A DNA stretch of 64,000 nt from Flavobacterium zepuense (GTDB lineage: Bacteria > Bacteroidota > Bacteroidia > Flavobacteriales > Flavobacteriaceae). The notes under the pieces are model-generated. The model worked only from the letters and a program-made list of their open reading frames with translations, did not search any database and was not told the origin of the DNA. Position numbers and translations under genes: made by a program. Of this stretch, positions 18,325 to 27,337 are shown piece after piece. The stretch's first letter is position 1. Each line of letters begins with the position of its first letter. The stretch lies in NCBI RefSeq assembly GCF_007097145.1, contig NZ_VJVZ01000003.1:1-64000 (forward strand), given 5' to 3'.

Positions 18325-19800
18325 ATGAGAAAATCTATAATAATCCTATGGTGGTGTTTTTTACTGCTGGCTGTTGCATGCACAACCAATACTGATAAGA
18401 CTAAACCTTTAAAGGTAAACGAGCTTGCTGAAGGAACCTCTGATTTCGTTACCAACCAGGGTAACGAGCAATGGCGCATGGGTAATTATGAACAAGCCCT
18501 AAAGTATTTTACAAAAGCTTACAAAATGGTAAAACAATCCGGCGATGAAGCGCAAACTGCTACATTGCTTAATAATTTAGGATTGGTACACTGGCGCCTG
18601 GAAAACAATGCACAAGCTATGGAATGCTATACCGAAGCAGCTGCACTGGCAGAGAAAAATGGCATGAAAAGGCTTTTGGGCTTAACATATACTAACAGGG
18701 CCCTGATACTAAAAGAGCAGCGCAATTTTAATGAAGCCTTCAATCAAAATAATGAGGCCATTAGGTTGTTTAAAGAAATCAAAGAGCCACGCGACTTGGC
18801 CATTGCCTATAATAACCAGGGCCAGATATACCGGTTTTCCAATAACTTTTCGGAGGCGTTAATGTATTACCTTCTTTCGCTAAAAGAGTGCGAAAAAATA
18901 AATTATACCGAGGGTATGGCAACAGCCTATCAAAACCTTAGCACGGTATACGCAAAACAGGGTGACAAGCAAAAGGCATTAGCTACAGGATACAAATGCC
19001 TTAATTTAAGCCTAAAAGTTAATAGCAAAGTGCGCATAAGCGAAGGGTATCGGGAACTGTCGCGCAATTACGATATTTTTCATAAGCCGGATTCGGCATT
19101 ATATTACTTTAAGAAGCATTATGATGTTGAAAAAGAAATTATGGAGGCCAACCAAAGCAATTTACTAACCCAATACCAGGCAAATTTAGGTGTAGAAGTT
19201 AAAAACCTGCGAATAAAGAACCTGCAAAATGAGAAAGAAATTGCCGATAACAAGCTGCTACTGTTATTAGTATCCGTTTTTATGGTACTGCTTATTTCGG
19301 CATTTTTTGTTTACCGATATCTATCATTGATTTCATTCAGGAAGAAACAGCTTGAGTTAGAGCTTGATAATTCTAAAAAGCTTATAAGCGTAAAAGAAGA
19401 AGAGCTTAAAACGTATATTGTTGACCTTGCCCAAAAGAATAATATTATTAGCAGGTTACAGAAAGAGCCTAAAAATGAAATTGTCTCTACAACACAGGAA
19501 GTCTCTGAACTTTTAGAGCAAAAAATCCTTACCGATGATGGCTGGGACAACTTTAAGGTGCGGTTTAAGGCTATTTATCCCGATTTCTTTAGCAGGATAA
19601 GGCAAAGTGGTATAGCAGTTACTGAGGCCGAAATACGTATAATGGTGTTAATGCGCTTACAGCTTAATGGGATTGAGATGGCAAATATTTTGGGGATTTC
19701 TCCTCAAAGTGTAAGGGCGTGCAAAATGCGTTTAAAAAAGAAACTGCACGCAGAAAATTATGAAACGGTAGAAGATTATCTCAAACACATCACTAAATAA
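18325..19800 (+). CDS. Membrane-anchored TPR protein with C-terminal LuxR-like HTH
   Basis: 491 residues from ATG 18325 (ATG 18310 is an alternative). N-terminal hydrophobic segment with a Cys (LLLAVACTTN) that may be a lipobox or uncleaved anchor. Residues ~35-280 hold about six TPR units (GNYEQALKYFTKAY, NNAQAMECYTEAA and so on). A transmembrane helix (LLLLLVSVFMVLLISAFFVY) precedes a coiled coil. The last ~65 residues are a LuxR/GerE-like HTH (TEAEIRIMVLMRLQLNGIEM, then ILGISPQSVRACKMRLKKKL). This layout is common in Bacteroidota regulators that sense at the envelope and bind DNA in the cytoplasm. Targets are unknown; the adjacent secreted protein is the positional candidate. Confidence 0.75.
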   Translation: MRKSIIILWWCFLLLAVACTTNTDKTKPLKVNELAEGTSDFVTNQGNEQWRMGNYEQALKYFTKAYKMVKQSGDEAQTATLLNNLGLVHWRLENNAQAMECYTEAAALAEKNGMKRLLGLTYTNRALILKEQRNFNEAFNQNNEAIRLFKEIKEPRDLAIAYNNQGQIYRFSNNFSEALMYYLLSLKECEKINYTEGMATAYQNLSTVYAKQGDKQKALATGYKCLNLSLKVNSKVRISEGYRELSRNYDIFHKPDSALYYFKKHYDVEKEIMEANQSNLLTQYQANLGVEVKNLRIKNLQNEKEIADNKLLLLLVSVFMVLLISAFFVYRYLSLISFRKKQLELELDNSKKLISVKEEELKTYIVDLAQKNNIISRLQKEPKNEIVSTTQEVSELLEQKILTDDGWDNFKVRFKAIYPDFFSRIRQSGIAVTEAEIRIMVLMRLQLNGIEMANILGISPQSVRACKMRLKKKLHAENYETVEDYLKHITK

Positions 19801-19994
19801 AAAATGAAGTTTTTACTTAACTGAGACATCCTTTTAAAGTCGTCTACAATTGAAAATATTTTTAGTGCAAAAAGTGCGTAACTCAGAGTCCGAAAGTGAA
19901 ATATTAAGCACTTTTCATATACTAATTGTAAGTATTTTCTTTATTCAAGATTACTCATTTTTATGTATCTTGATGTCATAATTTTTGAAACCGA

Positions 19995-21143
19995 ATGTCC
20001 CAAAATAACCAAATAATATATCTCGACAATAACGCTACTACCCGTTTGGATGACAGGGTTTTAGAAGCAATGTTGCCGTATTTCACACAGGATTATGCTA
20101 ACGCAAGTAGCAGCCACTTATTCGGACTCGCTGTAAATGAGGCAGTTGAGGCTGCGAGGGAGCAGGTAACAGACCTGATTGGCGCCAGGCCGAAAGAAAT
20201 TACCTTTACATCTGGCGCTACAGAAGCTATTAACTTAGCTATCAAAGGGTTAATAAATTCACACAAGAAACATATAATTACTGTGGCTACAGAGCATAAA
20301 GCCGTTTTAGATACCTGTGCCTATATGGAACGCAATGGTTTCGAGGTAAACTATCTACCTGTAAATCAGTATGGTTTAATAGATCTACACATATTAGAGA
20401 CTGCTATAAGGCCTGATACTTTACTGGTTTGCGTGATGTTTGCCAACAATGAAACAGGTGTTATACAGCCAGTTAGCGAAATTTCAAACCTTGCCCACTC
20501 AAAAGGTGCACTGTTTATGACCGATGCAACGCAGGCAGTTGGTAAGCTACCTATTGATGTTCAGCAGCTTGGCATCGATTTGATGCCGTTTAGTGCCCAT
20601 AAGTTTTATGGGCCAAAGGGTATTGGGGCGCTATATGCATCGGCAAAGGTACGTCAACTTATTGAAGTACAGCAACATGGGGGCGGTCATGAACGAAAGC
20701 TGCGCAATGGTACTCTTAATGTACCGGGAATTATTGGATTAGGAAAGACCTGCAAAATAGCTGAAGATGAGATGGATACAGAATCTAAACATATTGAAGA
20801 AATGCGTAATCACCTTGAAAATGAGTTACTTAAAATAAACGGTACATTTATTAATGGAACCACAAAACACCGCCTTTACAATACTATCAACCTGTGCTTC
20901 AAGGGAATAAACTCAGAAAAGCTGATACTCGCATTGCAAAACATTGCAGTATCTAATGGTTCGGCATGCTCTGCAGTAACCACAGAGCCATCGTATGTAC
21001 TTAAAGCACTGGGACTTACGGATGCAGATGCATTGGCGTCCATACGTTTTAGCCTTGGCAGGTTTACCACTACCGACGACATTAAAGCTACAATTGCCAA
21101 GATAACCGAATTAGTCGCAAACCAAAGACAACCAGCGCATTAA
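19995..21143 (+). CDS. Cysteine desulfurase (NifS/IscS family)
   Basis: 382 residues. PLP Lys203 in SAHKFYGPKG; His in VATEHKAVLDT; catalytic Cys325 in VSNGSACSA on a short loop, as in group I NifS/IscS enzymes. It moves sulfur from L-cysteine onto an acceptor. It converges on the end of the Moco operon with only 3 bp between stops, so its likely job here is sulfur supply for the MoaD/MoeB-rhodanese relay or for the terminal sulfido ligand of the Mo-hydroxylase (the XdhC pathway). A house-keeping Fe-S role cannot be excluded. Confidence 0.85.
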   Translation: MSQNNQIIYLDNNATTRLDDRVLEAMLPYFTQDYANASSSHLFGLAVNEAVEAAREQVTDLIGARPKEITFTSGATEAINLAIKGLINSHKKHIITVATEHKAVLDTCAYMERNGFEVNYLPVNQYGLIDLHILETAIRPDTLLVCVMFANNETGVIQPVSEISNLAHSKGALFMTDATQAVGKLPIDVQQLGIDLMPFSAHKFYGPKGIGALYASAKVRQLIEVQQHGGGHERKLRNGTLNVPGIIGLGKTCKIAEDEMDTESKHIEEMRNHLENELLKINGTFINGTTKHRLYNTINLCFKGINSEKLILALQNIAVSNGSACSAVTTEPSYVLKALGLTDADALASIRFSLGRFTTTDDIKATIAKITELVANQRQPAH

Positions 21144-21146
21144 GTA

Positions 21147-22055
21147 TTAATGTGGCCTGTTTTCGCGTACTTCAAACACATGCAATACCTGCGGGAATAG
21201 GGCGGCGATAGTTTCTTCGGCGCCCTTTTTAGATCCCGGCAGTGTAAGTACCAGTGTATCAGCAGCAAATCCTGCTACCCCACGTGATAGCATGGCTGTT
21301 TTAACACGCTGCTGGCCGTAGGCACGGGCGGTTTCCATAATGCCTGGAATGTGCGTATCTATCAGTGGTTCAACGGCATCGGGGGTAACATCGCGTGCCG
21401 AAAGGCCTGTGCCACCCGTAAATATCACAAGGTCTTTATTTTGAGCTACATAGTTTTTAAGGGTGGTTTGTATGGTATCAAAATCATCGGGGATAATGGT
21501 GTACTCAACATCTGTAAGCCCTTGTTTTTCAAGTAATGACACGATTGCTTTGCCCGATGTATCTTCTTTTTCGCTGCGGTAAGCCGTGTCAGAACATACT
21601 ACTACAGCGCACGTTAAACCCTTTTCTGAATATTTTTTAGGGTCGGATTTACCACCGTGTTTTTCCAGCAACCTAATATTCTGAATTTCAACATGTTTAT
21701 CTATGGGTTTAAGCATATCGTACATTACCAGTGCCGCAACCGATGCGCCATGCATGGCCTCTACCTCTACCCCGGTTTTGTAAATGGTATGCACCTCTAC
21801 CGAGATAACTACACTCAAACCCTCTGTTTTATAGGCAATTGCAGCATATTCTATAGGTAATGGGTGGCAATCCGGTATAACATCGCTGGTTTTTTTTATG
21901 GCGAAGAGCGCAGCTGCACGGCTAAACTCAAAGATGTCGCCCTTGGGTACTTTGCGTTGTTCTATGGCATCAATAGTTTGCTGTGATGATGTTTGCACCG
22001 TAGCGTTAGCAATGGCCTTACGTAATGTGAACGATTTGTGTGTAATATCTACCAT
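21147..22055 (-). CDS. moaCB: Bifunctional MoaC-MoaB molybdenum cofactor protein
   Basis: 302 residues, a fusion. Residues 1-150 are MoaC (cyclic pyranopterin monophosphate synthase): IPDCHPLPIEY, VEVEAMHGASVAALVMYDM and KHGGKSD are its hallmark blocks. Residues 155-302 are MoaB/MogA-like (MPT adenylyltransferase fold): VVCSDTAYRSEKEDTSGKAI, FTGGTGLSARDVTPDA and LPGSKKGAEE. So steps 1b and 3a of Moco synthesis are joined. Last gene of the 12-gene minus-strand operon, one base from moaE. No terminator is visible before the convergent cysteine desulfurase gene. Confidence 0.92.
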   Translation of the reverse strand: MVDITHKSFTLRKAIANATVQTSSQQTIDAIEQRKVPKGDIFEFSRAAALFAIKKTSDVIPDCHPLPIEYAAIAYKTEGLSVVISVEVHTIYKTGVEVEAMHGASVAALVMYDMLKPIDKHVEIQNIRLLEKHGGKSDPKKYSEKGLTCAVVVCSDTAYRSEKEDTSGKAIVSLLEKQGLTDVEYTIIPDDFDTIQTTLKNYVAQNKDLVIFTGGTGLSARDVTPDAVEPLIDTHIPGIMETARAYGQQRVKTAMLSRGVAGFAADTLVLTLPGSKKGAEETIAALFPQVLHVFEVRENRPH

Positions 22056-22056
22056 A

Positions 22057-22497
22057 TCAGCTATTTAATTTCCATTGATGGGATTGGTCTTCAAAAATTT
22101 CTTTGCCCCAGATGGGTAATTCTGCCTTAATGCGCTCTACAATTTCTTCGCAGGCATCTATGGCCGTTTGGCGATGTTTGGATGACGTAAATACAAACAG
22201 GCACAGCTCGCCAGCTTTAACCTCGCCCAGGCTATGGTGCACATGCATGCAGGTAAGATCGTATTTGCCGAAAACTTCTTCGCGTAGCTCGTGCATTTTC
22301 TGCAACGCAAGTTCCTCATAAGCAGTATATTCTATAGCAACTACTGTTTTATCGTCTATAACATCGGCACGTACCTGACCTAAAAAAATGCTATGGGCAC
22401 CAATATCTTTTTTAGACGAGTGCTTTGCAATGCTCTCGCCTATAAACACTGGGTTTACAGGCCCTTGCATAAATATATTTTTAATAGGTTTATTCAT
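22057..22497 (-). CDS. moaE: Molybdopterin synthase catalytic subunit MoaE
   Basis: 146 residues. Key blocks: GAHSIFLGQVRADV, VVAIEYTAYEELALQKM, VHHSLGEVKAGELCLFVFTS, SKHRQTAIDACEEIVERIK and LPIWGKEIFED (active-site Lys region). It converts cyclic pyranopterin monophosphate to molybdopterin together with MoaD. It overlaps the upstream moeB-like gene by 8 bp. Confidence 0.93.
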   Translation of the reverse strand: MNKPIKNIFMQGPVNPVFIGESIAKHSSKKDIGAHSIFLGQVRADVIDDKTVVAIEYTAYEELALQKMHELREEVFGKYDLTCMHVHHSLGEVKAGELCLFVFTSSKHRQTAIDACEEIVERIKAELPIWGKEIFEDQSHQWKLNS

Positions 22498-23602
22498 TTA
22501 TGTTTTCTTGTAAAGCGATGATTCCGCCCTGTAAGTGACTTATTTTCTTAATATTACCGAATTTATCTAATAATAATCGGCCTGCTTTTAAGCTTCGTTT
22601 GCCGCTTTGGCAGAACAAAATTATGTTATTCTCACTAATTTCGGGTATTTTTTGGCTTAGCGCTGATAACGGAATGTTAAGGTTTACAAAATCTGCTTTT
22701 GGCAGTTCATACGCCTCACGAACATCTATAACTAACGTATCCGGAAGGTTGATTTTTTGCATAAAGACTTCATCAACAAGGTTTTCAATACCGTTTACAG
22801 ATGTACCGCAAAGCCAGTTGTAATCGGTGGCTTTAAAAGCCTTTTCATCAACGGGAATGTGTCCAGCAATTTCTTTATTTTCAGGTATCTCGATAACAAA
22901 ATTATTATACGTAAGTATATTGAATGTCAATAATTTATTTATCAACACCTCTCCTGTTCCTGTAAGTAATTTTATGACTTCAGTTGCCTGAAGTGTTCCA
23001 ATTATTCCCGGCAAAACGCCCAGCACTCCCGCTTCATTACAGTCGTCCACGTCAAGCGGATCCGGTGGTGTAGCAAATAAGTGGCGGTAGTTGGTTGTAT
23101 TACCCTTAGTATCGGCTACATTAAACACGGCTACCTGCCCTTCGTATTGGTATACAGCCCCAAAAATTAAGGGCTTGTTTAGCAACACACAGGCATCGTT
23201 AATAAGGTAACGGGCCGCAAAGTTATCGGTACAATCTACAACAATGTCATAATCTGCTATTAGTTCTAACGCATTGGTACTGTTAACCAACATCTTAAAA
23301 CTATTAATGATGATATCATGGTTTAGCTGCTGTAGCTTTACCGCGGCCACCGCCGCTTTAGCGCGGCCAATATCTTCTGTAGCATATAATACCTGGCGTT
23401 GAAGGTTGCTAAGTGACACCACATCATCATCGGCAAGGCCAATAGTGCCTACCCCCGCAGCCGTAAGGTATTGTAGCACAGGGCAACCCAGGCCACCGGC
23501 GCCTATAACCAATACTTTGGCTTCAGCAAGTTTTTGCTGGCTTTCAAAACCAAAATCCTTTAAAGAATAATGGCGAGCGTAACGGGTATTGTGGTTTTCC
23601 AT
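22490..23602 (-). CDS. moeB: MoeB/ThiF-type adenylyltransferase fused to rhodanese
   Basis: 370 residues. N-terminal E1-like domain: RYARHYSLKDFG opening, GAGGLGCPVLQYLTAAGVG nucleotide-binding loop, SNLQRQVLY, VVDCTDNFAARYLIND and CNEAGVLGVLPGIIG. C-terminal rhodanese (about residues 270-370) with active loop CQSGKRS. It activates the MoaD C-terminus as adenylate, and the rhodanese can pass persulfide sulfur from the desulfurase to it. I see no CxxC zinc pairs of the E. coli MoeB kind. Overlaps moaE; 3 bp after moaD. Confidence 0.9.
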   Translation of the reverse strand: MENHNTRYARHYSLKDFGFESQQKLAEAKVLVIGAGGLGCPVLQYLTAAGVGTIGLADDDVVSLSNLQRQVLYATEDIGRAKAAVAAVKLQQLNHDIIINSFKMLVNSTNALELIADYDIVVDCTDNFAARYLINDACVLLNKPLIFGAVYQYEGQVAVFNVADTKGNTTNYRHLFATPPDPLDVDDCNEAGVLGVLPGIIGTLQATEVIKLLTGTGEVLINKLLTFNILTYNNFVIEIPENKEIAGHIPVDEKAFKATDYNWLCGTSVNGIENLVDEVFMQKINLPDTLVIDVREAYELPKADFVNLNIPLSALSQKIPEISENNIILFCQSGKRSLKAGRLLLDKFGNIKKISHLQGGIIALQENINE

Positions 23603-23605
23603 ATA

Positions 23606-23833
23606 TTATCCTCCTGAATATGGTGGCATAAGCGCTACCGTGTCGTTATAGTTAAGCAATATATTGTTGATAACCAATACTTTATTAACTGCAATAGCAT
23701 ATTTTTTTTCGGCCAAAGTGGGAAACTGGGCCTGTAATGCTGCACGCAGGCCATTTATATCCTGAGCCTCAACAATAAGTTCGCGCCCGGTAATTTCTGC
23801 TATTTGCCCAAAGGCTATAATTTTAATGCTCAT
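23606..23833 (-). CDS. moaD: Molybdopterin synthase sulfur carrier MoaD
   Basis: 75 residues from ATG 23833; the open frame runs further upstream into the TSUP gene, but homology begins at MSIKIIAFGQIAEITGRE. It ends in the required Gly-Gly (PPYSGG), the site that is adenylated by MoeB and thiocarboxylated. Beta-grasp pattern with AVNKVLV and DTVALMPPYSGG. Starts 4 bp after the TSUP stop. Confidence 0.92.
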   Translation of the reverse strand: MSIKIIAFGQIAEITGRELIVEAQDINGLRAALQAQFPTLAEKKYAIAVNKVLVINNILLNYNDTVALMPPYSGG

Positions 23834-23837
23834 AATA

Positions 23838-24572
23838 TTAAGCAGTTGTAAATAATAATTTAAAGGATGCCAACAACAATACGGTGGCCAGTACATATTT
23901 TAACACATTTTGGTTGAATTTTTTCGACCCAAAATAGGCGCCTAAAAGTCCGCCAATAAAGGCCACAACAATGTACATAACCATATTACCGGTAAAACTA
24001 ATGCCCTGGGTAAGCATCCCTCCCAGCCCGGCTACCGAATTTACAAAAATAAAGGCAGCGCTAATGGCTGCTGTTTGCTTTTGATTAGTCCACTGAAGCA
24101 GCAACAATATAGGAGACAGTATAATGCCCCCGCCAATACCTATCATGCCTGAAAGTAAACCAACAACTGCACCGGTAACTATTGCTATGGTTAGGTTGGA
24201 TGGCTTAAGGTCTTTGTCTTCCACATTTTTAAAAAAGAAAAACCGTATTACAGGGAACAATAATAACACTCCTAAAACGCGCTTGTAAATATTCTCTTCT
24301 ACCGTTATCATGCCGCCAATAAACGCCATGGGTATGGATGCCGCAGCAATGGGGAGGAATAATTTCTTTAAAAAATAGCCGCCCCTGTAGTATTGTATAA
24401 ATGATGTAAGCGATACAAATAGGTTAAGCATCAGAGCAGTAGGCTTCATTTCTTCAGGCGCTACGCCATACAATGCCATTAGGGCAAGGTATCCGCTGGC
24501 GCCGCCATGGCCTACGGCTGCATATAAAAAGGCAACAAAAAAAATTATACCGTAAAATAGTTCTATTGTCAT
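23838..24572 (-). CDS. TSUP (TauE/SafE) family membrane transporter
   Basis: 244 residues, about eight hydrophobic segments. The twin conserved motifs are AAVGHGGASGYLALMAL near the N-terminus and GLLSGMIGIGGGIILSPILL in the middle. TSUP proteins move sulfur-containing organic anions, sulfite and similar oxyanions. Set between moeA and moaD, it may handle sulfite or another oxyanion linked to Moco synthesis, possibly molybdate; that is inference, since no ModABC transporter is present in the window. Confidence 0.85.
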   Translation of the reverse strand: MTIELFYGIIFFVAFLYAAVGHGGASGYLALMALYGVAPEEMKPTALMLNLFVSLTSFIQYYRGGYFLKKLFLPIAAASIPMAFIGGMITVEENIYKRVLGVLLLFPVIRFFFFKNVEDKDLKPSNLTIAIVTGAVVGLLSGMIGIGGGIILSPILLLLQWTNQKQTAAISAAFIFVNSVAGLGGMLTQGISFTGNMVMYIVVAFIGGLLGAYFGSKKFNQNVLKYVLATVLLLASFKLLFTTA

Positions 24573-24575
24573 AAA

Positions 24576-25754
24576 TTATAAAGGTAATAGGTGAACTTCA
24601 ACCGTATTTCCTGCTGTGCAACCGGTTGAATCTTCAGGTAAAACTATAAAACAATTGGCCTGCGCGAACGAGTGTAGCCTGAACGATTCCTGCGCATGCA
24701 AAGGCGTTACTTTACCTTCTGTATAAAAAGCTTTTAAAAAGTGCGTAAGGCCAGCCGGTTTGGTATAATTATGGGTAGCAGTAGCAGTTATAACTACCAC
24801 ACTCGCCTGTTTATGCATTGATCTTTCTAACGCGGGCAGCACGTATTCGTAAAAACAGGTTAACCCACTCGATGGGTTGCCCGGCAACCCGAAAACCAGT
24901 TTATCATGCTTAGTACCAAAAAATAAAGGCTTGCCCGGTTTTTGTTTTATCTTATGAAATTTTTGTTCTACACCACAAGCCCGTGTAGCTCCAACCACAT
25001 AATCGTAATCGCCAACACTAACACCGCCGTTAAGCAGTACAACATCATTACTTTCTAAGGCTTGTTTAAGTACAGAAGTTAATGTTTCGGGGTTATCATC
25101 GCTGCGCAGTATGGTTATATCGTTTATACCCGCCTTATGCAGGGCTGCGGTTAATATAACTGAATTAGCCTCATACACATGCCCGAATTCCAACGGCTTG
25201 CCGGGTTCCTGCAACTCATTACCGGTAAGTATAATGGCAAGTTTTGGCGCAGCATAAACATGGGTATGTGTACAGCCTATACCTGCTAAGAAGCCCAAGG
25301 CTGCCGCCGACAAATAGGTTTCTTTTGCTATAGCAAGCTCGCCCCTTTTAACCTCAGCGCCTTTAGGGCGAACATTGAGCCCGAACGATAAATTATCATC
25401 CTGCAACGTAAGCAGCTTATTTTCTACAGCAACTTTTTCCTGCATTATAACCGTATCGGCACCCTGTGGCAGCGGCGCACCTGTAAAAATACGCGTTGCC
25501 TGTCCGGTGTCAATAGTAAGCTGGTTGGCAACACCCGCGGCCATTTCGCCAATGATGCTCAGCGGTTTATCTTTATCTGCAAACTTAAACGCATAGCCAT
25601 CCATAGACGATTGCGCAAAATTAGGAATGTCAACCGTGGCAATAATATCCTCTGCAAGGGTAAAGCCAAAAGCCTCCGACAAAGGAAGCTTTACTATTTT
25701 AGGAGCCAGTGCAGCATCCTGAATTATTTGTTTTGCTTGTTGTACTGAGATCAT
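24576..25754 (-). CDS. moeA: Molybdopterin molybdotransferase MoeA
   Basis: 392 residues, the normal length. Blocks: DIPNFAQSSMDGYAFKFAD, RIFTGAPLPQGADTVIMQE, LNVRPKGAEVKRGE, ILTGNELQEPGKPLEFGHVY, NGGVSVGDYDYV and FGLPGNPSSGLTCFYEYVLP. It inserts molybdate into adenylylated molybdopterin. ATG at 25754 overlaps the stop of the upstream MocA-like gene by one base. Confidence 0.94.
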   Translation of the reverse strand: MISVQQAKQIIQDAALAPKIVKLPLSEAFGFTLAEDIIATVDIPNFAQSSMDGYAFKFADKDKPLSIIGEMAAGVANQLTIDTGQATRIFTGAPLPQGADTVIMQEKVAVENKLLTLQDDNLSFGLNVRPKGAEVKRGELAIAKETYLSAAALGFLAGIGCTHTHVYAAPKLAIILTGNELQEPGKPLEFGHVYEANSVILTAALHKAGINDITILRSDDNPETLTSVLKQALESNDVVLLNGGVSVGDYDYVVGATRACGVEQKFHKIKQKPGKPLFFGTKHDKLVFGLPGNPSSGLTCFYEYVLPALERSMHKQASVVVITATATHNYTKPAGLTHFLKAFYTEGKVTPLHAQESFRLHSFAQANCFIVLPEDSTGCTAGNTVEVHLLPL

Positions 25755-26344
25755 TATTGGCTAATAAGGTTATTGTAATCTTCAATTGTATCAATATCAA
25801 TAGCTCCTTTTTCAAAAGCTACAAAGGCAACATCATCTTTGTAAAGCTGTATCAGTTTTCTGGCTCCTTCATGACCACTGAGGTTTTCAAGTTTTTCAAA
25901 ATAATTACTGCTGAATAAAACCGGTGTGCCCAATGTATTGGCATACGCCGATGCAATAATGCCTCTTCCTGATGTTTTATATTGATCAGTCAGGTTTTTA
26001 AAAACCTGTGCCGTTAGAAATGGCTGGTCGCATACTGTAAAAATACAGGTTTTTATCTGAGGGTTAGATAACCGCAATTGTTGTAAACCTATTGCTATTG
26101 ATGAGGCCATGCCTGTTTCCCATTCAGGATTGTAAACCACTTTTGCAGCAGTGGTCGCTAACTCTTCATCAATATTTTTTTTATACGCACCTGTTACCAC
26201 TATAACGGGACTATCGGGCAGGAGTTTTGCCTGTATTATGGTATTACGCAGTAATGTATAGCTGTTATATTGAAGCAATTGTTTTGGTTTTCCTAACCGC
26301 GATGAGTTACCGGCGGCTAATATAATAATGCCTGTTTCTGCCAT
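25754..26344 (-). CDS. mocA: MocA/MobA-like molybdenum cofactor nucleotidyltransferase
   Basis: 196 residues from ATG 26344, which sits 2 bp before the moaA stop. The NTP-transferase start IIILAAGNSSRLGKPKQLLQ is of the MocA kind (cytidylyl transfer to Mo-MPT), distinct from MobA by sequence flavour and by the XdhC/hydroxylase context. FTVCDQPFLTAQVF supplies the metal Asp. It likely makes MCD, the form used by xanthine-dehydrogenase family enzymes. A MobA role (GMP) cannot be excluded from sequence alone. Confidence 0.82.
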   Translation of the reverse strand: MAETGIIILAAGNSSRLGKPKQLLQYNSYTLLRNTIIQAKLLPDSPVIVVTGAYKKNIDEELATTAAKVVYNPEWETGMASSIAIGLQQLRLSNPQIKTCIFTVCDQPFLTAQVFKNLTDQYKTSGRGIIASAYANTLGTPVLFSSNYFEKLENLSGHEGARKLIQLYKDDVAFVAFEKGAIDIDTIEDYNNLISQ

Positions 26345-26345
26345 A

Positions 26346-27326
26346 TTATCCTCCAATGGTTATCATGCTGCGGTTTTCTAAGGTAGAAGTATCTATGTTT
26401 TTAAACACGCCGCTGAACTGGCCACCCAGCGCTTTCGCCTTCGATTGAATACTTTCGTGAATTAAAGGTAATACATCTTCTCCGTTTCGTAAAGCACTAA
26501 GCAAATCAGTCTCTGATTTAGAGAACAGGCAGTTTTTAAGCTTGCCATCAGCCGTTAGGCGCATACGATTGCAGCTATCGCAAAACGGTGCACTCATGGT
26601 GCTTATTACAGCAAACGAGCCTACGTGCCCCGGAATCATATACCGCTTAGAGGTATCGTTAGCCTCCGGCGTTATAGGCAGGGCATCGTACTTTGTGGCA
26701 ATTTCAGACAGTATTTCATGCAGCGTAAAAACTTGGTTACTGCTCCATTTGTTGCCTGCAAAGGGCATAAATTCTATAAACCTGATCTCTATATTGTTAT
26801 GCTTTGTAAGGGCAATAAAATCGAGTATCTCGTTGTCATTAAGGTCTTTCATAACTACAACATTAATCTTAACCCTGATGCCATGATGCAAAAGCAGTTC
26901 AATATTGCTGCGTACACGATGGTAAAGATCACGACGCGTGATTTTCAGAAATTTATCAGGCTGAAGGGTGTCAAGGCTAATGTTTATAGCTCGAATATTT
27001 GCAGCAAGCAGCTCTGGCAGCATCTCATTTAACCTAATACCATTAGTGGTTATTGCTAACTCTACATCAAGCTTGCCCAATGCTTCAATAATTTTTGGGG
27101 CATCTTTACGAACCAATGGTTCACCACCCGTAAGGCGTATTTTTTTAACTCCCTGTGCTACAAAAAGCTTGGCAAGGGTTTCAATTTCATGTACCTGCAT
27201 CAGTTTAGCTGCCGGTGCAAAAGCGTACTTTTCCTCGGGCATGCAGTAAAAGCAGCGCAGGTTGCAGTTATCGGTAAGCGATATCCGCAGGTAATCGTGC
27301 ACACGGCCAAAGGTATCCTGTATCAT
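26346..27326 (-). CDS. moaA: GTP 3',8-cyclase MoaA (radical SAM)
   Basis: 326 residues. Radical-SAM cluster C21-x3-C25-x2-C28 in DNCNLRCFYC; RLTGGEPLVRKD follows; the C-terminal second cluster is CDSCNRMRLTADGKLKNC; the protein ends ITIGG, the Gly-Gly tail needed for activity. It makes 3',8-cyclo-GTP, the first step of Moco synthesis, with MoaC (here the MoaC-MoaB fusion). 11 bp downstream of xdhC. Confidence 0.95.
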   Translation of the reverse strand: MIQDTFGRVHDYLRISLTDNCNLRCFYCMPEEKYAFAPAAKLMQVHEIETLAKLFVAQGVKKIRLTGGEPLVRKDAPKIIEALGKLDVELAITTNGIRLNEMLPELLAANIRAINISLDTLQPDKFLKITRRDLYHRVRSNIELLLHHGIRVKINVVVMKDLNDNEILDFIALTKHNNIEIRFIEFMPFAGNKWSSNQVFTLHEILSEIATKYDALPITPEANDTSKRYMIPGHVGSFAVISTMSAPFCDSCNRMRLTADGKLKNCLFSKSETDLLSALRNGEDVLPLIHESIQSKAKALGGQFSGVFKNIDTSTLENRSMITIGG

Positions 27327-27337
27327 AAATCCGTATT

